DNA of 64,000 nucleotides from Sedimentibacter acidaminivorans (lineage in GTDB: Bacteria > Bacillota > Clostridia > Tissierellales > Sedimentibacteraceae): NCBI RefSeq assembly GCF_017873955.1, contig NZ_JAGGKS010000005.1:124001-188000 (forward strand). Direction: 5' to 3'. This document shows, one piece after another, positions 36,277 through 45,679 of this stretch. The notes under the pieces are model-generated. The model searched no databases, had not been told where the DNA came from, and was given only the letters and a program-made list of their open reading frames with translations. The position numbers and the translations under genes are program-made. How positions within the stretch are numbered: the stretch's first letter is position 1; the number at the start of each line of letters is the position of its first letter.

Positions 36277-37562
36277 TGCAGAATACAACAGGTGAAAGAT
36301 TGAAAAATAAAAAAGATTCTTCTTGGATTTTAGATAATATAGTAACAATAATATTCATTGTTTTTACAGTAGTAGGATTTATTGTTTCTAAAGATGTTTC
36401 ATTAAATTATTTTTTAAACGAACTTACAAGTAGGCTGTTTAGAAATGCATTTCTAGTATTATCTCTAATAATACCAGTACTTGCAGGTCTTGGACTAAAC
36501 TTTGGAATAGTTATAGGTGCAATGGCAGGGCAAATGGCAATTGCAATTGTAAGATATTTTACAATTGGTGGAGTATCGGGGCTATTTCTTTGCTTTTTAA
36601 TAGCTCTTCCAATAGCAGCGTTATTTGGATATTTCGCAGGTCTTTTGTATAATAAGACAAGAGGTCAGGAAATGATAGCCAGTTTAATAGTAGGGTACTT
36701 TGCAAATGGAATTTATCAGTTTCTGTTCTTGTACACGGTAGGAGCGATAATAAAAGTTAATCCTACACATCCAATGATTAACCCTAGTGGTATTGGAGTA
36801 AGAATGACTGTTGATTTATTTCCTGTTAAAGATGGTGGACTTAAATATGCATTGGACAATATTATGAAAATTCCATTTATGTGGGCAGTTTTAATAGTGT
36901 CTGTATTTATTTTGGCTATAATAGTACTTAGTAACAATAATAAAAAGAAAAAGTCAAAAAAAACACCTATGTATTTTTTAAATGTGGCTGCTTGTACTAT
37001 TATGATTTTTATTAGTGTTTTTTCTATAGTTACAAACAATAGTTTGATGCAGGTAAATAAAGTTCCTGTTGTTACGGCTATTTTAATAATTGCATTATGC
37101 ATATTCAACGAACTTATTATGAAAACAAAGCTTGGACAGGATTTTAGAAGTGTTGGACAAAATCAACACATAGCGGCTGTTTCAGGTATAAATGTTGACA
37201 GAACAAGAATTATTGCTACAGTAATGTCTACGGTTTTTGCTGCATGGGGACAGATTGTTTTCTTGCAAAATATGGGTACGTTGAATACATACAATGCACA
37301 TACTCAAATTGGTATGTTTTCAGTAGCATCATTGCTAGTAGGTGGAGCTTCAACATCAAAAGCAAGCAATAGGCATGCTATAATAGGTGTTTTACTATTT
37401 AACTCTATGTTTATAATGTCTCCTGATATAGGTAAAGCTTTGTTTGGTAATGCACTATTAGGTGAATACTTTAGAACATTCATGGTATACGGAGTTATAG
37501 GTCTTGCTCTTGGATTATATGTATGGAAAACTAACAAAAAATCCAGAATAACATTAGAATAG
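36276..37562 (+). CDS. ABC transporter permease 2 (Rbs/Nup-type)
   Basis: Second membrane subunit, 428 residues, about 10 helices. The coupling loop is seen in FRSVGQNQHIAAVSGINVDRTRIIATVMST (about residues 288-317). A Lys-rich insertion, SNNNKKKKSKK (about 217-227), separates two helices and makes the protein longer than the usual 320-350 residues. It pairs with the preceding permease as a heterodimer. A terminator follows. Confidence 0.86.
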   Translation: MQNTTGERLKNKKDSSWILDNIVTIIFIVFTVVGFIVSKDVSLNYFLNELTSRLFRNAFLVLSLIIPVLAGLGLNFGIVIGAMAGQMAIAIVRYFTIGGVSGLFLCFLIALPIAALFGYFAGLLYNKTRGQEMIASLIVGYFANGIYQFLFLYTVGAIIKVNPTHPMINPSGIGVRMTVDLFPVKDGGLKYALDNIMKIPFMWAVLIVSVFILAIIVLSNNNKKKKSKKTPMYFLNVAACTIMIFISVFSIVTNNSLMQVNKVPVVTAILIIALCIFNELIMKTKLGQDFRSVGQNQHIAAVSGINVDRTRIIATVMSTVFAAWGQIVFLQNMGTLNTYNAHTQIGMFSVASLLVGGASTSKASNRHAIIGVLLFNSMFIMSPDIGKALFGNALLGEYFRTFMVYGVIGLALGLYVWKTNKKSRITLE

Positions 37563-37635
37563 CAAAACGTAAGCGATATGTATAGCTTGCAATATTAGCT
37601 TACATGCGCAAATAAAGAACATTTAGAATTATTTT

Positions 37636-37676
37636 AAAGATTTGAGTCAAAAAAGATTCAAATCTTTTTTTTTTTT
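37636..37676 (+). terminator. Terminator of the DUF3798 importer operon
   Basis: A 10-bp perfect stem AAAGATTTGA (37636-37645) with TCAAATCTTT (37658-37667), followed by an unbroken T-run. Confidence 0.88.
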
Positions 37677-37711
37677 ATGAAAGTTTAATTAAATTAGAAA
37701 AGAAAATTTTA

Positions 37712-37749
37712 TTGACATTAACAAACTCTAAATGTATTATAGATGTATA
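37712..37749 (+). promoter_or_regulatory. gntR promoter with operator half site
   Basis: TTGACA (37712-37717), 17-nt spacer, TATTAT (37735-37740). Over the -10 box lies TGTATTATAGATGTATA (37733-37749), identical at 16 of 17 positions to one arm of the operator at the downstream larA-type promoter. This argues that the GntR protein also controls its own gene. Confidence 0.72.
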
Positions 37750-37785
37750 CAGATATAACACAATTTAAAAGGGAGTATAATTTTA

Positions 37786-38451
37786 ATGGAAAATGTAGTA
37801 AATAAAAAACATACAAGGAAAAATTTATCTCAGTATGCATATAAAGAGATTAGAAATAGGATTTACTTAAATCATATAAAACCTGGTGATTTAATTAAAG
37901 AAGTTGATTTATCAGAAGAATTAGGAATTAGTAGAACACCTGTTCGTGAGGCAATAAAAATGTTAGCTAGTGAGGATCTTGTTGAGGTTAGAGAAGGTGT
38001 TGGGACCTTTGTAAAAATGTTATCTTTTAAAGATATTAAGGATATATTTGAGGTTAGAAAAGCTTTGGAAGTTATTGCAGTAAAAACTGCAGTGAATAGA
38101 ATTACTGAAAATGATATAGAAAAATTAGAAGAAAATTTTAAGAATATCTCAATACAACTTGAAAAGGGCAAATTAAATAAAGAAGATTTCAATGAAGTTG
38201 ATATGAATGTTCATGAATTAATTTTTAATAGATGTGATAACAATTATGCAAAAGGGTTATTCGAAGAAATAAAATTAAAAATTAAGCAATATCAATATTT
38301 GTCTTATGAATCTTTAAATGATACAACCGAAAGTATATCGCAACATTTAGAAATAATTTATTTATTAAGAAATAAAGAAATAGATAAATTGGTTGTTACA
38401 CTAAATAATCATATTGATTGGTCTTTAAAATGTATGTTATCATATTATTGA
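37786..38451 (+). CDS. GntR-family (FCD subgroup) regulator
   Basis: Repressor or activator of the neighbouring catabolic operon. The winged helix-turn-helix (about residues 12-80) shows YKEIRNRIYLNHIKPGDLIKEVDLSEELGISRTPVREAIKMLASEDLVE, and the FCD effector domain (about 85-212) has the metal/ligand-binding histidines in VHELIF, ISQHLEII and LNNHIDWS. FCD domains usually bind a carboxylate, sometimes through a metal. GGGAG precedes the ATG. A shared operator motif links it to its own promoter and to the racemase-AcnX-TRAP operon. Confidence 0.92.
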   Translation: MENVVNKKHTRKNLSQYAYKEIRNRIYLNHIKPGDLIKEVDLSEELGISRTPVREAIKMLASEDLVEVREGVGTFVKMLSFKDIKDIFEVRKALEVIAVKTAVNRITENDIEKLEENFKNISIQLEKGKLNKEDFNEVDMNVHELIFNRCDNNYAKGLFEEIKLKIKQYQYLSYESLNDTTESISQHLEIIYLLRNKEIDKLVVTLNNHIDWSLKCMLSYY

Positions 38452-38488
38452 TAGTTTTTAATAAAATATATGTTAAAAAAATTGGATG

Positions 38489-38549
38489 TTGACAAATTTA
38501 ATTTTACATGTATAATAGATGTATACATCACATATACATCTATTATACA
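38489..38549 (+). promoter_or_regulatory. Operon promoter overlapped by a perfect 17-bp inverted repeat
   Basis: TTGACA (38489-38494), 16-nt spacer, TATAAT (38511-38516). The arm TGTATAATAGATGTATA (38509-38525) contains the -10 box and pairs perfectly with TATACATCTATTATACA (38533-38549) across a 7-nt centre. As DNA this is a large operator; as RNA the downstream part would also fold. The neighbouring GntR protein is the expected ligand. Confidence 0.8.
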
Positions 38550-38577
38550 CAACAAATGTTAAAGAGGAGGGATAAGG

Positions 38578-39810
38578 TTGTCAATTTTGTTAGAAGAAGA
38601 TATGAATATCAAGTTACCAAAAATGTATAAGGTAAAGCAATCCTTTGATACTAAAAAGTTATTAAATGTTGAGAAAACGTTAATAGATGAAATCCATAAA
38701 GATGTTATAAAGGATAAAATTTATCCTGGACAAAAGATTGCTGTAGCAGTAGGCAGTAGAGGAATTAAAAATTTATTTTTAATTGTGAAAACGGTTGTTA
38801 GAGAATTAAAGTCTCTTGGGGCTTGCCCTTATATAGTTTCTGCAATGGGCAGTCATGGAAATGGGTCTGAAGAGGGACAAAAAGAAGTTTTAAAAAGTTA
38901 TGGTATTACTAAAGAAAATTTAGGTGTTGAAGTAGTTACAATAGTAGATGTCGTTAAACTATCTCAAACAAGTAAAGGGCTAGATGTATATTTTGATAAA
39001 TCGGCTTATAATGCAGATTTAGTTATTCCTATTAACAGAATTAAACTGCATACAGATTTTGTTGGAGATTTACAAAGTGGTTTATGTAAGATGTTAGTTA
39101 TTGGTTTAGGCAATCAAATTGGTTGTTCTTCTATTCATGAGGAGGATCCAGATGAATTTGCCAAAATATTAGAAGAGGCAGCAAATATTATTATTGATAA
39201 AGCTACTATAGGATTTGGAGTAGCAATATTGGAAAATGCATATGATGAAACTTTGATGATTGAAACTGTTCCAAGTGAAACCATGGTTAGCAGGGAGAAA
39301 GAATTAATAAAAATAGCTAGAGACAATATGCCTACTTTGATGATACCTGATATAGATATTTTAGTAGTGGAAGAGATAGGTAAAAATATTTCAGGTGCTG
39401 GTTATGATCCAAACATTTTAGGAAAAAGTTCAGTTTTGAAAACGTTCATTCTAGATGTTCCTAAAATCAAAAGAATGATTTTACTAGATATTACCAATGA
39501 ATCTCATGGTAATGCTATTGGAGTAGGAATGTTTGACATAATAACAAGAAATGTATACGAAAAGCTTGACTTAGAATCTATGTACGCTAATGCTATAGCT
39601 TGTAAGTGTATTGAAGATGTTAGAATACCTCTAGTTTCAAGCAATGAAGATGAAGCTATTAAAATTGCAATAAAAGTATGTAGAGGAATAAATAAGAAAA
39701 AGTTAAAAATTGTAAAAATCAAAAATACTTTGTCCCTAGAATATATTTATGTATCTGAATCATTAATTGATATTGTTGATAGTAATAAAAGATTATCTTT
39801 AGTTGATTAG
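38578..39810 (+). CDS. LarA-like nickel-dependent 2-hydroxyacid racemase/epimerase
   Basis: Member of the lactate racemase (DUF2088/LarA) superfamily, which uses the nickel-pincer nucleotide. The N-terminal half has the IAVAVGSRGIKN loop in place of the classical DHTRP motif. A histidine lies in MGSHGNGSEEG, and the second set in RIKLHTDFVGDLQSGLCKML contains the His and Lys positions expected for hydride transfer and cofactor anchoring. Length 410 compares with 424 for LarA. Differences from true lactate racemase suggest another 2-hydroxyacid. No larB, larC or larE cofactor genes are in the window. The start is a TTG at 38578 after GAGGAGG. Confidence 0.8.
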   Translation: MSILLEEDMNIKLPKMYKVKQSFDTKKLLNVEKTLIDEIHKDVIKDKIYPGQKIAVAVGSRGIKNLFLIVKTVVRELKSLGACPYIVSAMGSHGNGSEEGQKEVLKSYGITKENLGVEVVTIVDVVKLSQTSKGLDVYFDKSAYNADLVIPINRIKLHTDFVGDLQSGLCKMLVIGLGNQIGCSSIHEEDPDEFAKILEEAANIIIDKATIGFGVAILENAYDETLMIETVPSETMVSREKELIKIARDNMPTLMIPDIDILVVEEIGKNISGAGYDPNILGKSSVLKTFILDVPKIKRMILLDITNESHGNAIGVGMFDIITRNVYEKLDLESMYANAIACKCIEDVRIPLVSSNEDEAIKIAIKVCRGINKKKLKIVKIKNTLSLEYIYVSESLIDIVDSNKRLSLVD

Positions 39811-39936
39811 CATAACTAAAAATCTTATTTAAGAATTATTATGTTTTTTAATTACAGTTGTTTTAAGTGGATATAAATAAATTCAAGTTTATATCTTTTA
39901 AATAAATATTATATGAGTAATTTAGGAGGAAGAAAA

Positions 39937-41142
39937 GTGATTTTAACACAAGAGCAACAGGACATGCTAGATGGCAAATATGGAGAAGGTACAGCTTTTG
40001 CAATGAAAATTCAAGTAGCTATTGGCGAATCTTTCGATGCAAAAAAAATGGTTCCAATAACAAGAGCTCATGTTGCATTGAGTAATCAAGAGGCAGACCT
40101 TTGGTTTGCAGAAAAATTATTAAATGCAGGAGCTAAATGTAGAATTGCTCCAACAGTAAATCCGGGTTTTTGTTTATCGTTTTTTAAAAATAAAGATATG
40201 GTCTCTAAGGAAGATGCGGATTTAATGCAAAGGACCCATGATGCATACAAGGGGTTAGGAGCAGTATTAAGCTATAATTGTACACCATATATAGATACAA
40301 ATGTACCTAATTTCGGTGAAGTAGTTGCATTTTCAGAATCAAGTGCTACTCCATATGTAAATTCAGTATGGGGAGCAAGAAGTAATAGAGAAGGTGCGAA
40401 TAGCGCATTGTGTGCGGCTATTACAGGTTATGTACCTGAATATGGTTTGCTGTTTGATGAGAATAGAAAAGGTGATATATTAGTAGAAGTCAAAGCTGAT
40501 ATGAAAACAGATTATGATTATCATATTTTGGGCATGCTTGGAAAGAAAATAGGGAATGGAATTCCTGTATTTACGGGATTGCCAAAACATATTTCTAAAG
40601 AAGCATTAAGAAATTTAGGAGCTCAATTAAATACATCTGGAGCATATGGAATGTATCATATAGTTGGTTTTACTCCTGAAGCACCAACTATTGAGGCTGC
40701 ATTTGGAGGAAATGAACCAAAGAGAAAAGTAGTTATAACTAATGAAGATATGGCTGCTATTTTAGAAGAAATATCATTAGAAGGTAATAGAGAAATTGAT
40801 TTTGCAATGTTTGGATGTCCACACTTCACTTTAGAAGAGGTTAAATATATTGCTGACAGAATTCAAGGACAAAAGCTTAAAAAAGAAATGTGGATATTAA
40901 CATCAAGTCATGTTAAGGAAATGGCTGTAAGAATGGGATTTGATGATATAATCTCAAAATCAGGAGGTTATATTGTTCCAGATACTTGTCCTGACCAACC
41001 TTGTTGGGGTCATTTAAATGGGAAAATAGGAATAACTGAATCTCCAAAATGTGCGTACTATCCACAAAGGAGAGGAATACATTTTGTAATTAGGGATTTG
41101 GATACTTGTATTGATGCAGCTTTAACAGGGGAGGTGAAGTAA
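39937..41142 (+). CDS. Aconitase X large subunit (AcnX catalytic domain)
   Basis: Dehydratase of the aconitase superfamily. The N terminus ILTQEQQDMLDGKYGEGTAFAMKIQVAIG and the cluster cysteines in YNCTPY, MFGCPHF and PDTCPDQPC are AcnX signatures. Characterised AcnX proteins dehydrate cis-3-hydroxyproline or mevalonate 5-phosphate. I start at GTG 39937, eight bases after AGGAGG; the ATG at 39913 precedes that ribosome site and would translate through it. The small subunit starts directly after the stop, giving the split two-gene form. Expressed with a LarA-like racemase and a TRAP importer, it probably dehydrates the imported hydroxyacid. Confidence 0.87.
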   Translation: MILTQEQQDMLDGKYGEGTAFAMKIQVAIGESFDAKKMVPITRAHVALSNQEADLWFAEKLLNAGAKCRIAPTVNPGFCLSFFKNKDMVSKEDADLMQRTHDAYKGLGAVLSYNCTPYIDTNVPNFGEVVAFSESSATPYVNSVWGARSNREGANSALCAAITGYVPEYGLLFDENRKGDILVEVKADMKTDYDYHILGMLGKKIGNGIPVFTGLPKHISKEALRNLGAQLNTSGAYGMYHIVGFTPEAPTIEAAFGGNEPKRKVVITNEDMAAILEEISLEGNREIDFAMFGCPHFTLEEVKYIADRIQGQKLKKEMWILTSSHVKEMAVRMGFDDIISKSGGYIVPDTCPDQPCWGHLNGKIGITESPKCAYYPQRRGIHFVIRDLDTCIDAALTGEVK

Positions 41143-41553
41143 ATGGATAAAAAAATATTTAGTTGTCACAAGATTTCTGAAGGTGTTGTAGAAGCAGAAG
41201 CAATAATTTCAAAAGATGATATAATGTTTTATTTAATTGAACCTGAATCAGGTAAAATTATAGAACCTGCTCATGATTTAGAAGGAAAATCAATGGCAAA
41301 AAAAATATTGATTTTTCCAAGTGGAAAAGGAAGTTCTGTTGTGCAAGCTGATGGATTATATCAATTGAATCAAAGAGGAAATGCACCAAAAGCTATGATT
41401 TTACAACATCCAGAAACAGTACTAGTATCTAGTGCAATTATCATGGAAATTCCTATGGTTGATAAAGTAGATCCTGAATTTTATGAAGTTGTAAAAAATG
41501 GTGACAGAATTAAGGTAGATGCAACTAATGGTGTAATAGAAATTTTAAATTAA
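41143..41553 (+). CDS. Aconitase X small (swivel) subunit
   Basis: The 136-residue mobile domain that completes AcnX, formerly DUF126. The signature FPSGKGSSVVQADGLYQL (about residues 63-80) includes the catalytic serine region, followed by GNAPKAMILQ. It begins with no gap after the large subunit (TAA-ATG), implying equal synthesis. In some bacteria the two parts are fused in one chain; here they are separate, as in archaea and many Clostridia. Confidence 0.88.
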   Translation: MDKKIFSCHKISEGVVEAEAIISKDDIMFYLIEPESGKIIEPAHDLEGKSMAKKILIFPSGKGSSVVQADGLYQLNQRGNAPKAMILQHPETVLVSSAIIMEIPMVDKVDPEFYEVVKNGDRIKVDATNGVIEILN

Positions 41554-41576
41554 TTAAAAAATTGGAGGAAAATATT

Positions 41577-42614
41577 ATGAAAAAGTATTTTAGTTTAGTT
41601 TTAGTGGTAACGTTAATATCAGTATTTTCATTTGGATGTTCTAATTCTAAAGCTGGTGAGTCAACAGATGTAGATAAGACACAGGGTAAAGAAGAAACTA
41701 TTTCATTACAAGTTGGGCATGTTGAACCTGAAGATAGATCTACTCATCAAGCTTTACTAGAATTTAAAAAAGAAGTTGAAACTAAATCAAATGGTAGTAT
41801 TATAATAGAAATACATCCAAATGGTGCATTAGGCGGAGATGTTCAATTAACAGAATCAGTTGCAATGGGTACATTAGATATGGCATTACCTGCTACATCA
41901 GTTTTAGTGACATATTCTCCTGAGTTTGGTATACTAGATATGCCATATCTTTTCAGCAATACTGAAAATGCATTTGCTGCTATGGATGGAGAAGTTGGAA
42001 ATCATTTTAACAGCATGTTAGAAGAAGTTGGGATTAAAAACTTAGGATATTCTTTCAATGGACTTAGAAGTATTACAAATAGTGTAAGACCAATTAATGA
42101 ACCAGCAGATTTAAAAGGAATGAAAGTAAGAGTAATGGAGAGCCCTGTATTTATTGATTTCTTTGAAACTTTAGGAGCTAATGCTACACCGATGAGCTTC
42201 AATGAATTGTTTACAGGTTTACAACAAGGAACAGTTGAGGCACAAGAAAATCCACCATCACTAATATATTCAAATAAATTTTATGAAGTGCAAAAATATA
42301 TAAGTTTAACTGAACATGTTAATAATTTCTTAGCTTTCATCATGAATAAAGATTTGTATGACTCGCTTTCAGCAGAACAACAAACCATTATATCGGAAGC
42401 CTCTAAAAATTATGTTGATTTACAAAGAAAAATGGAACTTGATGATACAGACAAATATGTTAAATTATTAGGTACAGAAGGCGGGTTAGAAGTAAATGAA
42501 GTATCTGTTGAGAACAAGCAAAAGCTAAGAGATGCATTAGAGCCTATGTATGAAAAATATAGAAGTGAATTTGGACAAAATTTATTTGACATGGCTGAGC
42601 AATATAATAAGTAA
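41577..42614 (+). CDS. dctP: TRAP transporter solute-binding lipoprotein (DctP type)
   Basis: Extracytoplasmic receptor of the TRAP importer. Signal peptide with lipobox SFGC (Cys about 21), an unusual lipid anchor expected for a Gram-positive cell. The DctP domain shows LQVGHVEPEDRSTHQAL, HPNGALGGDVQLTESVAMGTLDMA, the ligand-binding arginine region MKVRVMESPVFIDFFETLGANATPMSF (Arg that salt-bridges the substrate carboxylate) and QQGTVEAQENP. I start at ATG 41577, since GGAGG at about 41564 precedes it. The conserved arginine implies an organic acid substrate. Confidence 0.92.
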   Translation: MKKYFSLVLVVTLISVFSFGCSNSKAGESTDVDKTQGKEETISLQVGHVEPEDRSTHQALLEFKKEVETKSNGSIIIEIHPNGALGGDVQLTESVAMGTLDMALPATSVLVTYSPEFGILDMPYLFSNTENAFAAMDGEVGNHFNSMLEEVGIKNLGYSFNGLRSITNSVRPINEPADLKGMKVRVMESPVFIDFFETLGANATPMSFNELFTGLQQGTVEAQENPPSLIYSNKFYEVQKYISLTEHVNNFLAFIMNKDLYDSLSAEQQTIISEASKNYVDLQRKMELDDTDKYVKLLGTEGGLEVNEVSVENKQKLRDALEPMYEKYRSEFGQNLFDMAEQYNK

Positions 42615-42667
42615 TTGGTTTTGCTAGATAATTAATCAAAATTTGCTATAGGCAATATAGAAAGAAG

Positions 42668-43186
42668 ATGTATATGATTAAAATTAAAAATTTCTATGAC
42701 AAATTAGAAGAATATCTATTGGTTAGCAGTTTAATAATAAATGTTATAATTGTTTTTTCACAAGTTATTATGAGATCAGTATTTAACTATTCTCTTTCTT
42801 GGACAGAAGAGCTTTCTAGGTACATATTTATATGGCAAACATGGCTAGGAACGAGTACTGCTTTAAAATATGATCAGCACATAAAAGTAGATCTTATATA
42901 TACACTTGTTAAAAATGAAAAAATTAAAAAAGTATTTAAAATTTTAGCTTATTTGATTTGGTTTGCTTTTAGTTTATTTCTTGTATATATTGGATGGAAA
43001 CTTACTAAATCTATGGCAAGTAGAAATGCTCTATCATCAGGAATGAGAATATCGTTGGTATTTGTATATATTGTACTTCCGATTAGCTCATCGCTTGTTT
43101 GCCTTAGATTGATACCAAAAATTTATGCTAATATTAAAAATATTATCACTCCTGATGATAATATATCAAAAGGGGGTAACGTGTAA
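42668..43186 (+). CDS. dctQ: TRAP transporter small membrane subunit (DctQ type)
   Basis: Small four-helix membrane protein of 172 residues. Helices are at about 17-37, 50-68 (with the conserved SWTEELSRYIFIWQTWLG), 92-112 and 134-152. It binds the large permease and is essential for TRAP transport. It overlaps dctM by one base (TAATG). The start could be ATG 42668 or ATG 42674; the ribosome site AGAAAGAAG is weak for either. Confidence 0.9.
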   Translation: MYMIKIKNFYDKLEEYLLVSSLIINVIIVFSQVIMRSVFNYSLSWTEELSRYIFIWQTWLGTSTALKYDQHIKVDLIYTLVKNEKIKKVFKILAYLIWFAFSLFLVYIGWKLTKSMASRNALSSGMRISLVFVYIVLPISSSLVCLRLIPKIYANIKNIITPDDNISKGGNV

Positions 43187-44454
43187 TGGAAGCTATAACA
43201 TTATTTGGTTCATTCTTTATTTTGTTATTCTTGTCTGTTCCGATTGGGTATTCAATTGGTATAGCTACTTTACTGTCATTATTAATACACTCAAATATAC
43301 CTTTATTGGTGATAGCACAAAATTCAATTGCTGGAATAGATAGTTTTCCGCTATTGGCGATTCCGTTTTTTATGTTAGCGGGTAACCTAATGAGCAGTGG
43401 CGGTATAGCTAAAAGATTAGTAAATTTCTTTGAGAGTTGCATAGGACATAAAACTGGTGGGTTAGGAATGGTTACCGTTGTAGTATGTATGTTTTTCGCT
43501 GCTATTTCTGGTTCCGCAGTCGCTACAGTTTCAGCAGTAGGTGCTTTCATGATACCAGAAATGGTTAGTCATGGATACAATAAATCTTTTAGTGCTGCCT
43601 TAACAGCTGCGGCTGGAACTATAGGGGTAATTATTCCACCAAGCATACCATTCGTAATATATGGTGTAGTATCAGGAACATCAATTACTGATTTATTTAC
43701 TGCAGGATTTTTGCCAGGTATTATGATGGGCGGAGCTTTAATGCTTGTTTGTTATATTGTATCTAAGAAATATGGATACAAAGGTAAAGCTGAAAAAGCT
43801 ACTTGGAAAGAAAGATGGATAGCATTTAAAGATTCATTTTGGGCTATTTTATCACCTGTTATTATACTTGGAGGAATTTATTCTGGGTATTTTACACCTA
43901 CGGAAGCGGCTGTGATTTCTGTTGTTTATTCGTTCATAGTTGGTGTATTTGTTTACAAAGAACTAGATATAAAAGGTGCTTACAATTCTTTTAAAGATAC
44001 GATAGTGGTTAATGGAGCAACAACTTTTATGGTTGGGCTTTCAACAGCATTTGCGGTATTTTTAACTATGGAGCAAATACCAGCTATGATAGCTAATACT
44101 ATTATAGGAATTACAGATAATGGTATAATAATATTGTTGCTAATTAACATATTCCTATTAGTTGTGGGAATGTTTATTGATAATATACCAGCAACAATTA
44201 TACTGAGTCCAATATTACTACCAGTGGTTAAATCTCTAGGGATGTCTCCTGTAACATTTGGTATTATGCTGACAATGAATTTGGCTATTGGATTTTGTAC
44301 TCCTCCATATGGAATAAATTTGTTTGTTGCATCTGCTATATCAAAGGTATCTATGGAAAATATGTCAAAACAAATTATGAAAATGATATTAGCGTTGGTA
44401 ATCGTATTGTTACTAATAACGTTTATTCCGTTTTTTACAATGATGTTTTTATAA
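43186..44454 (+). CDS. dctM: TRAP transporter large permease (DctM type)
   Basis: Sodium-coupled transport subunit with about 12 helices and 422 residues. Family motifs are FFILLFLSVPIGYSIGIAT at the N terminus, ISGSAVATVSAVGAFMIPEM, AAGTIGVIIPPSIPFVIYG and the C-terminal FGIMLTMNLAIGFCTPPYGINLF. Co-translated with dctQ. The presence of a complete P-Q-M set behind larA-like and acnX genes marks this as one uptake-and-breakdown operon. A terminator follows. Confidence 0.93.
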   Translation: MEAITLFGSFFILLFLSVPIGYSIGIATLLSLLIHSNIPLLVIAQNSIAGIDSFPLLAIPFFMLAGNLMSSGGIAKRLVNFFESCIGHKTGGLGMVTVVVCMFFAAISGSAVATVSAVGAFMIPEMVSHGYNKSFSAALTAAAGTIGVIIPPSIPFVIYGVVSGTSITDLFTAGFLPGIMMGGALMLVCYIVSKKYGYKGKAEKATWKERWIAFKDSFWAILSPVIILGGIYSGYFTPTEAAVISVVYSFIVGVFVYKELDIKGAYNSFKDTIVVNGATTFMVGLSTAFAVFLTMEQIPAMIANTIIGITDNGIIILLLINIFLLVVGMFIDNIPATIILSPILLPVVKSLGMSPVTFGIMLTMNLAIGFCTPPYGINLFVASAISKVSMENMSKQIMKMILALVIVLLLITFIPFFTMMFL

Positions 44455-44478
44455 AAATATAAAATATAATTAAATAAT

Positions 44479-44518
44479 ACACTAAAAGGAGTTTTTATCC
44501 CTTTTAGTGTATTTGTTT
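44479..44518 (+). terminator. Terminator of the LarA-AcnX-TRAP operon
   Basis: An 11-bp perfect stem ACACTAAAAGG (44479-44489) with CCTTTTAGTGT (44500-44510), then ATTTGTTTT. Confidence 0.85.
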
Positions 44519-44635
44519 TAGATGAATATTATATAAAAGGTATGCTTAAATTAGTAATATCTATTCTATATAAAATAATTGCATAAAACATGTCAACATA
44601 GTATAATCAAAACAAAGTTGTATATGGAGGAAAAA

Positions 44636-45658
44636 ATGAAAGATAACAATATACTAATATTAGCGATTGAATCCTCATGTGATGAAACAGCTGCATCGGT
44701 AGTTGAAAATGGAAGAAATGTATTATCTAATATTATTTCATCTCAAATAGAAATTCACAAAGAATTTGGAGGGGTAGTACCAGAGGTAGCATCGAGGAAA
44801 CATATAGAAAATATAAATGATGTAGTTATGGAAGCTTTATATAAAGCAAATATTTCTTATAATGAACTAGATGCAATAGCAGTTACATATGGTCCTGGAT
44901 TAGTAGGAGCACTTTTAGTAGGTATTAACTTTGCTAAGGGACTATCATACGCATGGCAAAAACCATTAATAGGTGTAAACCATATAGAAGGACACATATG
45001 TGCAAATTATATTGAAAACAAAGAACTTCAGCCACCATTTGTCTGTTTGGTAGCCTCTGGAGGTCATACTCATTTAGTTTTTGTAAAAGCTTATGGCGAG
45101 TATGAAATTATGGGAAAAACAAGAGATGATGCTGCTGGTGAAGCATATGATAAAGTAGCAAGAGCGATAGGACTTGGCTATCCTGGTGGACCATTGATAG
45201 ATAAAGTTGCGAAATTGGGTAATAGAGAAGCTATAAGATTTCCAAGGGCTGTTATAGATGATAATACTTTAGATTTTAGTTTTAGCGGACTAAAATCAGC
45301 AGTATTAAATTACATACACAACAGTGAACAAAAAAAAGAAAAAATAGTTGTAGAAGATATTGCGGCAAGTTTTCAGGAAGCAGTTGTAGATGTTCTTGTG
45401 GAGAAAACAATTAAAGCTGCACAATATAAAAATTGTAATATTATTACTTTAGCTGGTGGGGTTGCATCTAATAGTCGGCTTCGAGAAATATTGCAGGAAG
45501 AATGTAATAAGAATAATTATAAATTATTCAAACCATCTCCGATTTTTTGTACTGATAATGGTGCTATGATAGGGAGTGCATCATATTATAAATATTTAAA
45601 AGGTGAATTTTCAAATTCATCATTAAATGCAATGCCAAATTTAGAACTTGCAAAATGA
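44636..45658 (+). CDS. tsaD: tRNA threonylcarbamoyladenosine transferase TsaD
   Basis: Catalytic subunit making t6A37 on ANN-decoding tRNAs. The ASKHA-type fold begins with [16 protein letters not shown]; metal-binding histidines are in [10 protein letters not shown] (HxEGH), and [29 protein letters not shown] and [12 protein letters not shown] are family blocks. I start at ATG 44636 after GGAGG; the upstream TTG-type extension has no ribosome site. Length 340 is standard. It stands alone between a terminator and a convergent ABC-F gene. Confidence 0.95.
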   Translation: MKDNNILILAIESSCDETAASVVENGRNVLSNIISSQIEIHKEFGGVVPEVASRKHIENINDVVMEALYKANISYNELDAIAVTYGPGLVGALLVGINFAKGLSYAWQKPLIGVNHIEGHICANYIENKELQPPFVCLVASGGHTHLVFVKAYGEYEIMGKTRDDAAGEAYDKVARAIGLGYPGGPLIDKVAKLGNREAIRFPRAVIDDNTLDFSFSGLKSAVLNYIHNSEQKKEKIVVEDIAASFQEAVVDVLVEKTIKAAQYKNCNIITLAGGVASNSRLREILQEECNKNNYKLFKPSPIFCTDNGAMIGSASYYKYLKGEFSNSSLNAMPNLELAK

Positions 45659-45679
45659 TTAACAGATAAATTGAAAAAG

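Noticed and set aside
37640-38560. Integration or transposon ends flanking the LarA-AcnX operon
   Set aside because: The inverted repeats overlap promoter -10 boxes and match each other as regulator sites; there is no recombinase, transposase or target duplication.
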